A stretch of 7,799 bases of DNA, taken from the NCBI GenBank assembly GCA_015494435.1, contig WGBH01000088.1, forward strand, positions 1 through 7,799, written 5' to 3'. This document shows, piece after piece, positions 1 to 5,573 of the stretch. The notes beneath the pieces are model-generated. The model saw only the letters and a list, made by a program, of their open reading frames with translations. It made no database searches and was not told where the DNA came from. Each line of letters starts with the position of its first letter. Positions within the stretch are counted from its first letter, which is position 1. The position numbers and the translations under genes were made by a program. Origin of the DNA: Thiotrichaceae bacterium (GTDB lineage: Bacteria; Pseudomonadota; Gammaproteobacteria; Thiotrichales; Thiotrichaceae).

Positions 1-355
1 TTCTTAGTGTATTCGGTCTTAGTTTTAACATTTAAAAATCCATTTTTAAGCATTATAAATAAAATCTCTTATAATACTTCTTCCCTTAATAAACACGTCG
101 CCTCAATCCATGAGCTCTGTCTATTCTATACTGACGATAAACGGTAGTACTGCGATTTATGTAATATTATTCTAAGACTATTGTGCCTAATTTAATTAAT
201 TAGTCATTTGAAAGAAGACTACAAAACTATCAATTACTCAGCTCTTCTTTTTATACAAGATTGTATAAGATGACTCCATTTTCAAATACTTTTATTATGC
301 TTTTGCGTCGCAGACACCTAACAGTATGTTTTGCAGGACTATCGTCCCATCAAAC

Positions 356-382
356 AATATTATCTGGATTCCAGATAATATT
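356..382. repeat. Perfect 12-bp inverted repeat, 3-nt loop
   Basis: AATATTATCTGG (356-367) and its exact reverse complement (371-382) are separated only by ATT. This is the tightest hairpin in the left region. There is no T-tract on either side, so it does not look like an intrinsic terminator. Confidence 0.85.
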
Positions 383-400
383 CACTCTATTTTTAAAAAA

Positions 401-448
401 AAGACAGACTCCATTGTTACAACACTCAAAAAGCTTACTGTTTGTCTT
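401..448. repeat. Imperfect 9-bp inverted repeat
   Basis: AAGACAGAC (401-409) pairs with GTTTGTCTT (440-448) through nine positions, one of them a G-T wobble, around a 30-nt loop. It sits directly between two stronger hairpins and is less certain because of the long loop. Confidence 0.45.
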
Positions 449-455
449 GAGATTT

Positions 456-483
456 ATTATCTTGGAGCTTATTCCAAGATGAT
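456..483. repeat. 10-bp inverted repeat with one wobble pair
   Basis: ATTATCTTGG (456-465) pairs with CCAAGATGAT (474-483). Seven central pairs are perfect, one pair is G-T, and the loop is 8 nt. There is no downstream T-run. It lies five bases before the next hairpin. Confidence 0.7.
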
Positions 484-487
484 TTTT

Positions 488-519
488 TCTTGTTCCCAAA
501 TTTCTATTTAGGAACAAGA
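488..519. repeat. 9-bp inverted repeat flanked by T and A tracts
   Basis: TCTTGTTCC (488-496) and GGAACAAGA (511-519) are perfect complements around a 14-nt AT-rich loop. The T-tract at 483-488 and the A-tract at 522-527 can extend the stem past a small mismatch. The T-run precedes the stem on both strands, so this is a long AT-sided hairpin and not an intrinsic terminator. Confidence 0.7.
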
Positions 520-527
520 CGAAAAAA

Positions 528-757
528 TTGGCATCCTTCATATATCTAAAAAGTAGTTTACACTTTTTCCACCAGGTTATTGCGAGGAGCTTTCTGAATT
601 TATTTACAAACGACGAAGCAATCTCTTTAAGTTATAAGCTAAAAAATCGCTTCGTCGTTGATTCGCTACGCCAATCAAGCTCCTCGCAATAACGTGATAT
701 TTTAGAGTAAAGGTAACGTAACGACTAAGGTGTTAACTGGGGAATGAAGGATGCCAA
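528..757. mobile_element. MITE-like element with 14-bp terminal inverted repeats
   Basis: The ends are perfect 14-bp inverted repeats: TTGGCATCCTTCAT at 528-541 and its reverse complement at 744-757. They bound 230 bp with no coding capacity, and a 118-bp nested palindrome (576-693) sits near the centre. Both flanks begin with A residues (522-527 and 758-760), so a short A-only target duplication is possible but cannot be proved. The right end abuts the truncated ParE remnant. Size, terminal repeats and lack of a gene fit a miniature inverted-repeat element moved in trans. A REP/BIME-type palindrome inside a larger decayed element is the alternative. No transposase is present in the window. 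Confidence 0.55.
576..693. repeat. Nested palindrome of two inverted REP-like units
   Basis: The outer arms GTTATTGCGAGGAGCTT (576-592) and 677-693 are perfect over 17 bp. The inner arms AACGACGAAGC (609-619) and GCTTCGTCGTT (649-659) are perfect over 11 bp. Read from each end, the element is the same unit twice in opposite orientation: ATTGCGAGGAGC, then a spacer, then GACGAAGC. The two spacers (16 nt at 593-608, 17 nt at 660-676) are unrelated in sequence, and the right one can form its own small hairpin. From memory, dispersed palindromes carrying ATTGCGAGGAGC and GACGAAGCAATC are common in many bacterial genomes, so this is probably one copy of a repeat family. Confidence 0.85.
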
Positions 758-937
758 AAATTATTAGACTTTCCAAAAATAGGGCGGGTTGTACCAGAGC
801 TAGAAGATCTGACAATTAGAGAGCTGTTGAAAGGCAATTACAGAATAATTTATAAAATTGAAGTTGGTATTATATCTGTACTTACAGTGCGTCATGGTCA
901 GCAAATATTGCCTATTGAAGAGCTTCAGGTTAAATAA
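737..937 (+). pseudogene. ParE/RelE-family toxin, 5'-truncated remnant
   Basis: The frame is open from 737 to the TAA at 935-937. From codon 758 it encodes KLLDFPKIGRVVPELEDL, then IRELLKGNYRIIYKI, then VLTVRHGQQILP. These match the C-terminal half of ParE/RelE-superfamily toxins, whose hallmarks are FPxxGRxVPE, the RELxxGNYRxxY strand and the late VxHGxQxL motif. The usual N-terminal helices (about 40 residues) and a start codon are missing. Homology begins right at the edge of the palindromic element ending at 757. The 5' half is not visible left of that element, and no antitoxin gene is adjacent. It is therefore a dead remnant, probably of a type II toxin-antitoxin pair. The call rests on motif recognition by eye. 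Confidence 0.7.
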
Positions 938-942
938 CTATG

Positions 943-948
943 TATAAT
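943..948 (+). promoter_or_regulatory. Candidate -10 box for the SOR-like gene
   Basis: A perfect TATAAT lies just after the toxin remnant, directly preceded by TG. It would start transcription near 955 and leave a leader of about 58 nt before the ATG at 1013. No good -35 hexamer is correctly spaced (TTGAAG at 915-920 is 22 nt away), so this is only a candidate. Confidence 0.35.
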
Positions 949-1012
949 TTATATCAAAAATGTCTTTACCTATCCTGTATATTAGTGAAACCAATTGAAA
1001 AGGAAAAGTAAG

Positions 1013-1447
1013 ATGAATAATAGAAGAAAATTTATAAAATCAAGTTTAACCACTCTCATTGCGGGTACAGCGAGTTATGCAGGATTACTTCATGCTAAGG
1101 AGGCTGCTACAACAAAAGAGACAACGAAATTACCATCATTAGCGGGTCTGGTTTATACGAAAGATAATCAGGGAAAATGGAAAGGTAAGGCGAAAAGTCA
1201 CGCGCCTTTGGTCGAAATTAAAGATAAAAAAATCACCATAACAACCGATCATGGCATGAGCAAAAAGCATTATATTGTACGTCATACCTTAGTCACAGAG
1301 GCTGGCGAAGTGGTGGGTGAGAAAACTTTTTCATTTGAAGATGAAGAGGCGAAGTCTACTTTTGAGCTTCCAAAAGGGCAAACCAGACTGTATGCCACCA
1401 GTTTTTGTAATAAGCATGATCTCTGGTTAACGGTAGTAATGGTATAA
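1013..1447 (+). CDS. Tat-exported superoxide reductase-like (desulfoferrodoxin-family) protein
   Basis: This 144-residue protein has a twin-arginine signal peptide: NRRKFIKS at residues 3-10, a hydrophobic stretch to about 25, and likely cleavage near LHA (26-28). The rest matches the superoxide reductase (neelaredoxin/desulfoferrodoxin C-terminal) fold. The five iron ligands of the Fe(His)4Cys site are present: His63 in SHAP, His80 in DHGM, His86 in KHYI, and Cys132 and His135 in CNKHDLW. The usual Glu-Lys before the first ligand is replaced by Lys61-Ser62. There is no N-terminal desulforedoxin domain. The likely role is reduction of superoxide to peroxide in the periplasm, inferred from the family. 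The ATG at 1013 is chosen over an in-frame TTG at 995 because AGGAAAAG (1001-1008) is well placed for it and the signal then has normal length. The gene stands alone. Confidence 0.8.
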   Translation: MNNRRKFIKSSLTTLIAGTASYAGLLHAKEAATTKETTKLPSLAGLVYTKDNQGKWKGKAKSHAPLVEIKDKKITITTDHGMSKKHYIVRHTLVTEAGEVVGEKTFSFEDEEAKSTFELPKGQTRLYATSFCNKHDLWLTVVMV

Positions 1448-1467
1448 AACATACACAGTCTGATATC

Positions 1468-1488
1468 TGTGGATAAGTCTGTGGATAG
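1468..1488 (-). promoter_or_regulatory. Tandem DnaA-box-like nonamers
   Basis: On the minus strand 1468-1476 reads TTATCCACA, the exact consensus DnaA box. Positions 1480-1488 read CTATCCACA, one mismatch, in the same orientation and 12 bp away. A third match, TTATACACA, lies at 1650-1658. DnaA binding is an inference from consensus only, and short AT-rich nonamers also arise by chance. Confidence 0.35.
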
Positions 1489-1531
1489 AAGTAAAAAAAT
1501 AGCTTTAAATATTTGTCTTTATTGGAATAAT

Positions 1532-1570
1532 TAGGGATAAAAAAAAATAGCTTTACTTTTATTATCCCTA
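1532..1570. repeat. 9-bp inverted repeat, possible weak terminator
   Basis: TAGGGATAA (1532-1540) and TTATCCCTA (1562-1570) are perfect complements around a 21-nt AT-rich loop. The plus-strand sequence after it (TATATTTATC) is only partly T-rich, so it could weakly end transcription of the SOR-like gene. The loop carries one copy of the 15-bp direct repeat. Confidence 0.45.
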
Positions 1571-1685
1571 TATTTATCAATAGGTTATCGTCTTTGCTTG
1601 TATTTGGATTTTAGGCAGAAATGACAAACTAAAAAAGCATTGATGGCGTTGTGTATAAACGGGCTAATAATCCCTATATATAGTA

Positions 1686-1713
1686 CCCTGATCAGTATCT
1701 AAACAGGTCAGGG
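1686..1713 (-). terminator. Candidate terminator hairpin of the pnt operon
   Basis: CCCTGA (1686-1691) and TCAGGG (1708-1713) form a GC-rich 6-bp stem about 43 bp past the pntB stop. It has a 16-nt loop and no clear T-tract on the minus strand (TACTATATA follows). Position supports the call, but the structure is weak. Confidence 0.3.
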
Positions 1714-1755
1714 CGTAGGATTTTGCCGATGAACGGTGTAGAAGTAAAGTGTTAT

Positions 1756-3132
1756 TTACAATTCTTTTATACCGCTAATTAATTCATTGGTTGCCACAGC
1801 CCCATCCCCGTATAACATACGTGTGTTATCAGCAAAGAATAATTGATTTTCGATACCTGAGAATCCTGTGCCTTTACCGCGTTTAATCACAATCGTATTT
1901 TTTGCGTAATCTGCATTGAGAATTGGCATACCATAAATAGGACTATTCGTGTCGGTACGGGCGGCAGGATTTACCACATCATTTGCACCAATCACCAATG
2001 AAACATCAGCGGTTGCAAATTCTTCATTGATTTCATCCAAATCATAGATAATGTCATACGGTACGCCTGCTTCGGCGAGTAGCACATTCATATGCCCTGG
2101 CATCCGTCCTGCAACGGGATGGATGGCAAATTTCACTGTTACCCCTCGTTCTTGAAGTAGCTTGGTCATTTCCCAAACTTTATGTTGTGCTTGAGCAACT
2201 GCCATACCATAACCTGGTATGATAATGACTTTTTCGGCAAATGCCATCATGACGGCAACATCACTGGCTTCAATTTCTTTCATCGAGCCTGTTACTGCTT
2301 CTGCGTCGCCTGTACCACCCTCACCAAAGTTGCTAAATAAGACATTAGTAATGGGACGATTCATTGCCTTTGCCATCAATTGTGTCAATAATGTACCCGC
2401 CGAACCGACCACAATACCTGCAATCATCATGGCAGGATTAGCCAGTACATAGCCTTCAAAACCAACCGCCAAACCTGTGAAAGCATTGTACAAGGAAATC
2501 ACGACAGGCATATCCGCACCACCAATAGGGATGGTCATCATAATGCCAAAGGCAAGTGCTAGCACAAAGAAGAAAACCAAAAGCCCCATACTGTAATCAG
2601 CGCCACTAAAGGAGAGATGTAAACCGATCATAATCGTTGTTAGGAAAACGGCTAGATTAATCCATTGTTGGTTTTTAAAGCGATAAACTTTCCACATAAT
2701 CCCTTGTAATTTTGCAAAGGCTATCATGGATCCAGAAAATGAAATCGCACCAATTAATGCGCCTAACACGGCTAACGCTTGATGAGTTACGCCATGACTA
2801 CTGTCATTTTGTATTAAGACCACTGCAGCAATAGCGGCGGCGGCACCGCCTCCCATGCCGTTATACAGTGCAATCATTTGTGGCATATCGGTCATCGCAA
2901 CTTTCTTGCCCGTTATCCATGCTATCGTACCACCAATAGCAATTGCCAACGTCATCCAAAAATAATTGTGGTGAATATCCTGATGCAAATAGGTAATGAT
3001 CGTTGCCAGTACCATGCCAACACCCGCCCAAATAATACCGCGACGTGCGGTGACAGGAGAGCTCATTTGCTTTAAGCCTAAAATAAAAAGGATCGCGGCA
3101 ATAAAATAAGAGCCATCAACAATAATATTCAT
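1756..3132 (-). CDS. pntB: NAD(P) transhydrogenase subunit beta
   Basis: This inner-membrane subunit carries the NADP(H) site and most of the proton channel of the transhydrogenase, which makes NADPH from NADH using the proton gradient. The 458 residues compare with about 462 in E. coli. Residues 1-250 are a bundle of hydrophobic helices (dII), including GGADMPVVISLYNAF (204-218). From about 262 comes the NADP-binding dIII domain, with PGYGMAVAQAQ (306-316), HPVAGRMPGHMNVLLAEAGVPYD (338-360), VIGANDVVNPAA (380-391) and KRGKGTGFSGIEN (417-429). The residue aligned with the proton-channel His91 of E. coli is Asn91, which I believe is normal in other branches of the family. The ATG overlaps the pntAB stop by one base (TAATG), with AGAGGT upstream as ribosome binding site. 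It is the last gene of the operon. Confidence 0.97.
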   Translation of the reverse strand: MNIIVDGSYFIAAILFILGLKQMSSPVTARRGIIWAGVGMVLATIITYLHQDIHHNYFWMTLAIAIGGTIAWITGKKVAMTDMPQMIALYNGMGGGAAAAIAAVVLIQNDSSHGVTHQALAVLGALIGAISFSGSMIAFAKLQGIMWKVYRFKNQQWINLAVFLTTIMIGLHLSFSGADYSMGLLVFFFVLALAFGIMMTIPIGGADMPVVISLYNAFTGLAVGFEGYVLANPAMMIAGIVVGSAGTLLTQLMAKAMNRPITNVLFSNFGEGGTGDAEAVTGSMKEIEASDVAVMMAFAEKVIIIPGYGMAVAQAQHKVWEMTKLLQERGVTVKFAIHPVAGRMPGHMNVLLAEAGVPYDIIYDLDEINEEFATADVSLVIGANDVVNPAARTDTNSPIYGMPILNADYAKNTIVIKRGKGTGFSGIENQLFFADNTRMLYGDGAVATNELISGIKEL

Positions 3133-3419
3133 TATTTCTTACCTCTACTGCTTTTAAACATTTCCAGCATACGTTCAGTGACCACATAGCCACCAACTGC
3201 ATTACCTGCGGCAAGAATGACGGCAATAAAACCAACAAAGGTTTGTATGCCTGTTTCTGCGTTTCCCATTACTACCATTGCGCCGACTAATACAATACCG
3301 TGGACAAAATTAGAGCCAGACATTAACGGCGTATGCAAAATAACAGGTACCTTAGAGATAATCTCATAGCCCGTAAAAGCGGCTAACATAAAGATATAAA
3401 GTGCGATAAAACCTTCCAT
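3132..3419 (-). CDS. pntAB: NAD(P) transhydrogenase subunit alpha, part 2 (membrane)
   Basis: This 95-residue membrane protein corresponds to the C-terminal membrane part of E. coli PntA, here a separate polypeptide as in Rhodospirillum rubrum. Three hydrophobic helices are visible, at about 4-21, 39-52 and 60-80. The conserved segment KVPVILHTPLMSGSN (23-37) follows the first helix, and a basic tail (SSRGKK) closes the protein. It joins PntB in the proton-translocating dII domain. The gene overlaps both neighbours by one base (TAATG at each junction), implying translational coupling and matched subunit output. Its ribosome binding site AAGGAG lies within the last codons of pntAA. Confidence 0.95.
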   Translation of the reverse strand: MEGFIALYIFMLAAFTGYEIISKVPVILHTPLMSGSNFVHGIVLVGAMVVMGNAETGIQTFVGFIAVILAAGNAVGGYVVTERMLEMFKSSRGKK

Positions 3420-4567
3420 TAGGAGACTCCTTTTGTTTCTTTGGCTAATAATTCACGCGTTGCTTGATGTTTGACCTCGCCCTTATGCGTGAGAAGTGCA
3501 CCTGCAATCACCTCATCCTCAAAATCAGGGGAAAATTCACCCTCATCATTAAACATCGGAGCAATAAAATTAAATAAATTCTTAGCGTACATTTCACTGG
3601 CATGCGCTGCGACTTGACTGGAAACATTCAAAGGCGCATGAATAATCACATCATTATCAGTGACAATGGTTTCATTGGGTTTTGTTAGCGTACAGTTACC
3701 ACCGCCTTCTGCGGCTAAATCAATAATAACGGCACCTGATTTCATGCCTTCTATTGTTGATTCTGGAATAATTTTAGGCGCAGGGCGACCGGGAACGGCG
3801 GCGGTTGTAATTAAAACATCCGCCTGTGCAATGTAGGATGCTAATTCTTGTTGCTGTTGCTTTTTCTCATCATCAGTCAACTCACGTGCATAACCGCCCT
3901 CACCTGTGGCAGAAATTTTAAGTTCTATCGCCCTTGCGCCTAAGGATTGAATTTGCTCAACCGTTTCAGGACGCACATCATACGCTTCAACAATCGCTCC
4001 TAAACGCTTAGCAGTGGCAATCGCTTGCAAACCTGCCACTCCAACGCCAATAACAATCACTTTAGAAGGACGAATTGTACCTGCTGCGGTGGTCAACATC
4101 GGAAAAAAGCGAGATGAAAGATCAGCGCCCATAATCGCAGCCTTATAACCTGCAACCGCTGCCTGTGATGACAATACATCCATTGATTGTGCGCGAGAAA
4201 TACGTGGTACTAACTCCATTGCATAACTTGTAATCTTTTTTTCTTGAAGCTTTTTCACTAAATCAAGATGATTATGCGCTTGAATCGTGGCTAATAAGGT
4301 GCAACCCTCTGGCATCGCATCCACTTCATCTACGCTAGGGGCTTGTACGCGAAAAATAATATCCGACTGTTGCATCAATGCCGTTGCTGAATCAATAATA
4401 GTCGCTCCTTTAAACAGAGCATCAGGAATATAAGCACCCGTTCCCGCGCCTGATTCAACGAGAACCTCAATACCTAATTTATTTAAACGAGTAATAACAC
4501 CCGGTTCCATCGCAACACGGCGTTCGCCTTCTGCATTCTCTTTGGGAACCCCTATTTTAATTGGCAT
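3419..4567 (-). CDS. pntAA: NAD(P) transhydrogenase subunit alpha, part 1 (NAD-binding)
   Basis: This is the peripheral dI domain, which binds NAD(H) and passes hydride to NADP on PntB at the inner face of the cytoplasmic membrane. The 382 residues match the roughly 384 of the separate PntAA form. The N-terminal alanine dehydrogenase/PNT domain opens with IGVPKE and GERRVAMEP. The RQD loop residues Arg122, Gln127 and Asp130 are present (PRISRAQSMD), as are the dinucleotide motif GVGVAG (174-179), the acidic residue at the end of the second strand (Asp197 in AYDVRP), and the mobile-loop Tyr226. The protein ends without membrane helices, because those are in pntAB. The ATG at 4565-4567 has GGAGAA (4577-4582) nine bases upstream. 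It is the first gene of the operon. Confidence 0.97.
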   Translation of the reverse strand: MPIKIGVPKENAEGERRVAMEPGVITRLNKLGIEVLVESGAGTGAYIPDALFKGATIIDSATALMQQSDIIFRVQAPSVDEVDAMPEGCTLLATIQAHNHLDLVKKLQEKKITSYAMELVPRISRAQSMDVLSSQAAVAGYKAAIMGADLSSRFFPMLTTAAGTIRPSKVIVIGVGVAGLQAIATAKRLGAIVEAYDVRPETVEQIQSLGARAIELKISATGEGGYARELTDDEKKQQQQELASYIAQADVLITTAAVPGRPAPKIIPESTIEGMKSGAVIIDLAAEGGGNCTLTKPNETIVTDNDVIIHAPLNVSSQVAAHASEMYAKNLFNFIAPMFNDEGEFSPDFEDEVIAGALLTHKGEVKHQATRELLAKETKGVS

Positions 4568-4651
4568 ATCTATAAATTCTCCATTCGTTATTTTAGGGAT
4601 GATTTTTGATGACCCCGAACTCTAACAGAGGCATGAGAAAAAAGGGAATAT

Positions 4652-4679
4652 TTTATATCGCTAATGTTATTTCAAACAA
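4652..4679 (-). promoter_or_regulatory. Candidate promoter of the pnt operon
   Basis: On the minus strand TTGTTT (4679-4674), a 16-nt spacer and TATAAA (4657-4652) resemble sigma-70 -35 and -10 boxes. They would start transcription near 4645, giving a leader of about 78 nt. The AT-rich background makes chance matches likely. Confidence 0.35.
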
Positions 4680-4697
4680 TACACTGCATGTTATAGT
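4670..4697 (+). promoter_or_regulatory. Candidate promoter of xthA-ampG-dsbB
   Basis: An extended -10, TG-T-TATAGT (4689-4697), is preceded at 16 nt by a weak -35, TTTCAA (4670-4675). Transcription would begin near 4704, with a leader of about 85 nt. The -35 region overlaps that of the divergent pnt candidate. Confidence 0.35.
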
Positions 4698-4789
4698 TCT
4701 ATCTGCTATGAAAAAATTAATTTATGATGGATTTCTTATCACCCATTGGCTATCTTTAAGAAAATTTAAATATAAAACAAACAATTATG

Positions 4790-5573
4790 ATGCGTATTAT
4801 TACCGCCAATACGAATGGCATTCGAGCTGCTGCTCGCAAAGGATTTTTCGACTGGCTACCCACTCAAAATGCCGATGTCGTTTGTATTCAAGAAACAAAA
4901 GCACAAGTCCATCAATTAGATGATCCCATCTTTCACCCCGAAGGAATGCATTGCTATTATCACGATGCGAAAAAAAAAAGGCTATAGTGGGGTGGCTTTA
5001 TACTGCAAATACAAGCCTGATGCTGTCATTATGGGCATGGGACATAAAGAATTTGATGCTGAGGGACGCTATATTGAAGCACAGTTTGGAAAATTAAGCG
5101 TCATCTCTTTATATATGCCCTCTGGCTCAACAAAAGAAGCGCGTCAGCAGGTGAAATTTCGTTGTATGGATTTCTTTATGCAGAAAATGCGCGAAATGAA
5201 AGCCTCAGGACGAGATTATATTATTGCAGGTGACTGGAATATTGCGCATAAAAAGGCAGACTTAAAAAATTGGAAAGGCAATTTGAAAAACTCAGGTTTT
5301 CTACCTGAAGAACGCGCTTGGTTAGATACATTATTCGATGAAGTAGGCTTTGTAGATGCCTTTCGTGAAATAGAGCAACAAGAGCATCTCTATACTTGGT
5401 GGTCTTTTCGTGGGCAAGCTTACAATAACAACACAGGCTGGCGAATTGATTATCAAATACTATCGCCTTCGCTCAAAGGCACGGTTTTAAGCACAAGTAT
5501 TTATAAAACTGAACGATTTTCAGATCACGCACCTCTAATCATTGATTATGATTATAAGGATATAAATAAATGA
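4790..5573 (+). CDS. xthA: Exodeoxyribonuclease III, frameshifted at an A10 run
   Basis: This is the base-excision-repair enzyme, with AP endonuclease and 3'-5' exonuclease activity, of the endonuclease/exonuclease/phosphatase fold. It reads in two frames, 4790-4978 then 4980-5573. Removing one A from the run at 4970-4979 gives an uninterrupted 260-residue protein of normal length. Catalytic motifs occur on both sides. Asn7 (ITANTNG) and Glu35 (IQETK) come before the shift. Tyr108 (SLYMPSGS), Asp148 and Asn150 (GDWNIAH), Asp220 (WRIDYQ) and Asp245-His246 (FSDHAPL) come after it. As written, translation stops at the TAG at 4985-4987 after about 66 residues. A restart at the ATG at 4920 would lack Asn7 and Glu35. 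The start at 4790 gives the typical MRIITAN opening; an adjacent ATG at 4787 is possible. No clear ribosome binding site is seen. The gene heads the operon. Confidence 0.88.
4970..4979 (+). other. A10 homopolymer, site of the xthA frameshift
   Basis: Ten consecutive A residues follow GCG and precede GGCTATAGTGG. The upstream frame reads GCG AAA AAA AAA AGG CTA TAG. The downstream frame needs GGC at 4980-4982 and reads on as GYSGVALY. Nine A residues would restore one frame. It is the longest single-base run I see in the window. Confidence 0.95.

Larger units (their letters stand above)
1..527. other. Non-coding, hairpin-rich AT-rich region
   Basis: I recognise no gene in this stretch. Short open frames of 60-75 codons occur on both strands, but they cross strong inverted repeats, show no family motif and have no convincing ribosome binding site. 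What the sequence does show is a succession of palindromes: AT-only arms at 32-39/42-49 and 52-58/69-75, CTAATT/AATTAG at 187-203, TTATACAA/TTGTATAA at 251-268, and four stronger ones between 356 and 519 that are listed separately. A 9-bp direct repeat, GACTCCATT, occurs at 272-280 and 407-415. This looks like decayed mobile or repeat DNA, or a structured intergenic region. Its function is unknown. Confidence 0.6.
1448..1755. other. Intergenic region between convergent genes
   Basis: This 308-nt gap separates the ends of the SOR-like gene and pntB. I see no gene in it. It contains three DnaA-box-like nonamers, a 15-bp direct repeat (AAAAAAATAGCTTTA at 1493-1507 and 1541-1555) and two inverted repeats. 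Because the flanking genes converge, transcription from both sides must end here, yet no classical GC-stem plus T-run terminator is visible. Confidence 0.6.
4568..4789. other. Intergenic region between divergent operons
   Basis: These 222 nt carry the start signals for both operons. I see no gene here. An open frame of about 100 codons beginning at 4606 runs into xthA in another frame and shows no family motif. A small CTCT/AGAG hairpin (4620-4630) and a repeated GATGA lie in the presumed pnt leader. Confidence 0.55.

Noticed and set aside
488..519. Rho-independent terminator
   Set aside because: On both strands the T-tract comes before the stem and A residues follow it, the opposite of a terminator.
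261..541. Short open frames of 61-73 codons on both strands
   Set aside because: They cross strong palindromes, so both strands give similar peptides there. They have no family motif or good ribosome binding site and overlap one another.
1..757. CRISPR array in the repeat-rich left region
   Set aside because: The repeats are single inverted pairs of differing sequence. There is no regularly spaced direct repeat and no cas gene.
995..1012. TTG at 995 as start of the SOR-like gene
   Set aside because: The ATG at 1013 has a well-spaced AGGAAAAG ahead of it and gives a normal twin-arginine signal, so the TTG lies in the leader.
1356..1580. Minus-strand open frame overlapping the end of the SOR-like gene
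   Set aside because: It is antisense to a supported gene, low in complexity and without motif.
3421..3431. Palindrome AGGAGTCTCCT over the pntAB ribosome binding site
   Set aside because: The arms have a one-base centre, so only a weak 4-bp hairpin can form. Purine-rich ribosome sites give such matches by chance.
4606..4923. 105-codon open frame upstream of and across the xthA start
   Set aside because: It overlaps xthA out of frame, its composition is not protein-like, and it matches no family I know.
4920..5573. Separate gene starting at the ATG at 4920
   Set aside because: The first residues of that frame do not fit the family until the A10 run, and a protein from there lacks Asn7 and Glu35 of exonuclease III. 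It is the second half of the frameshifted gene.
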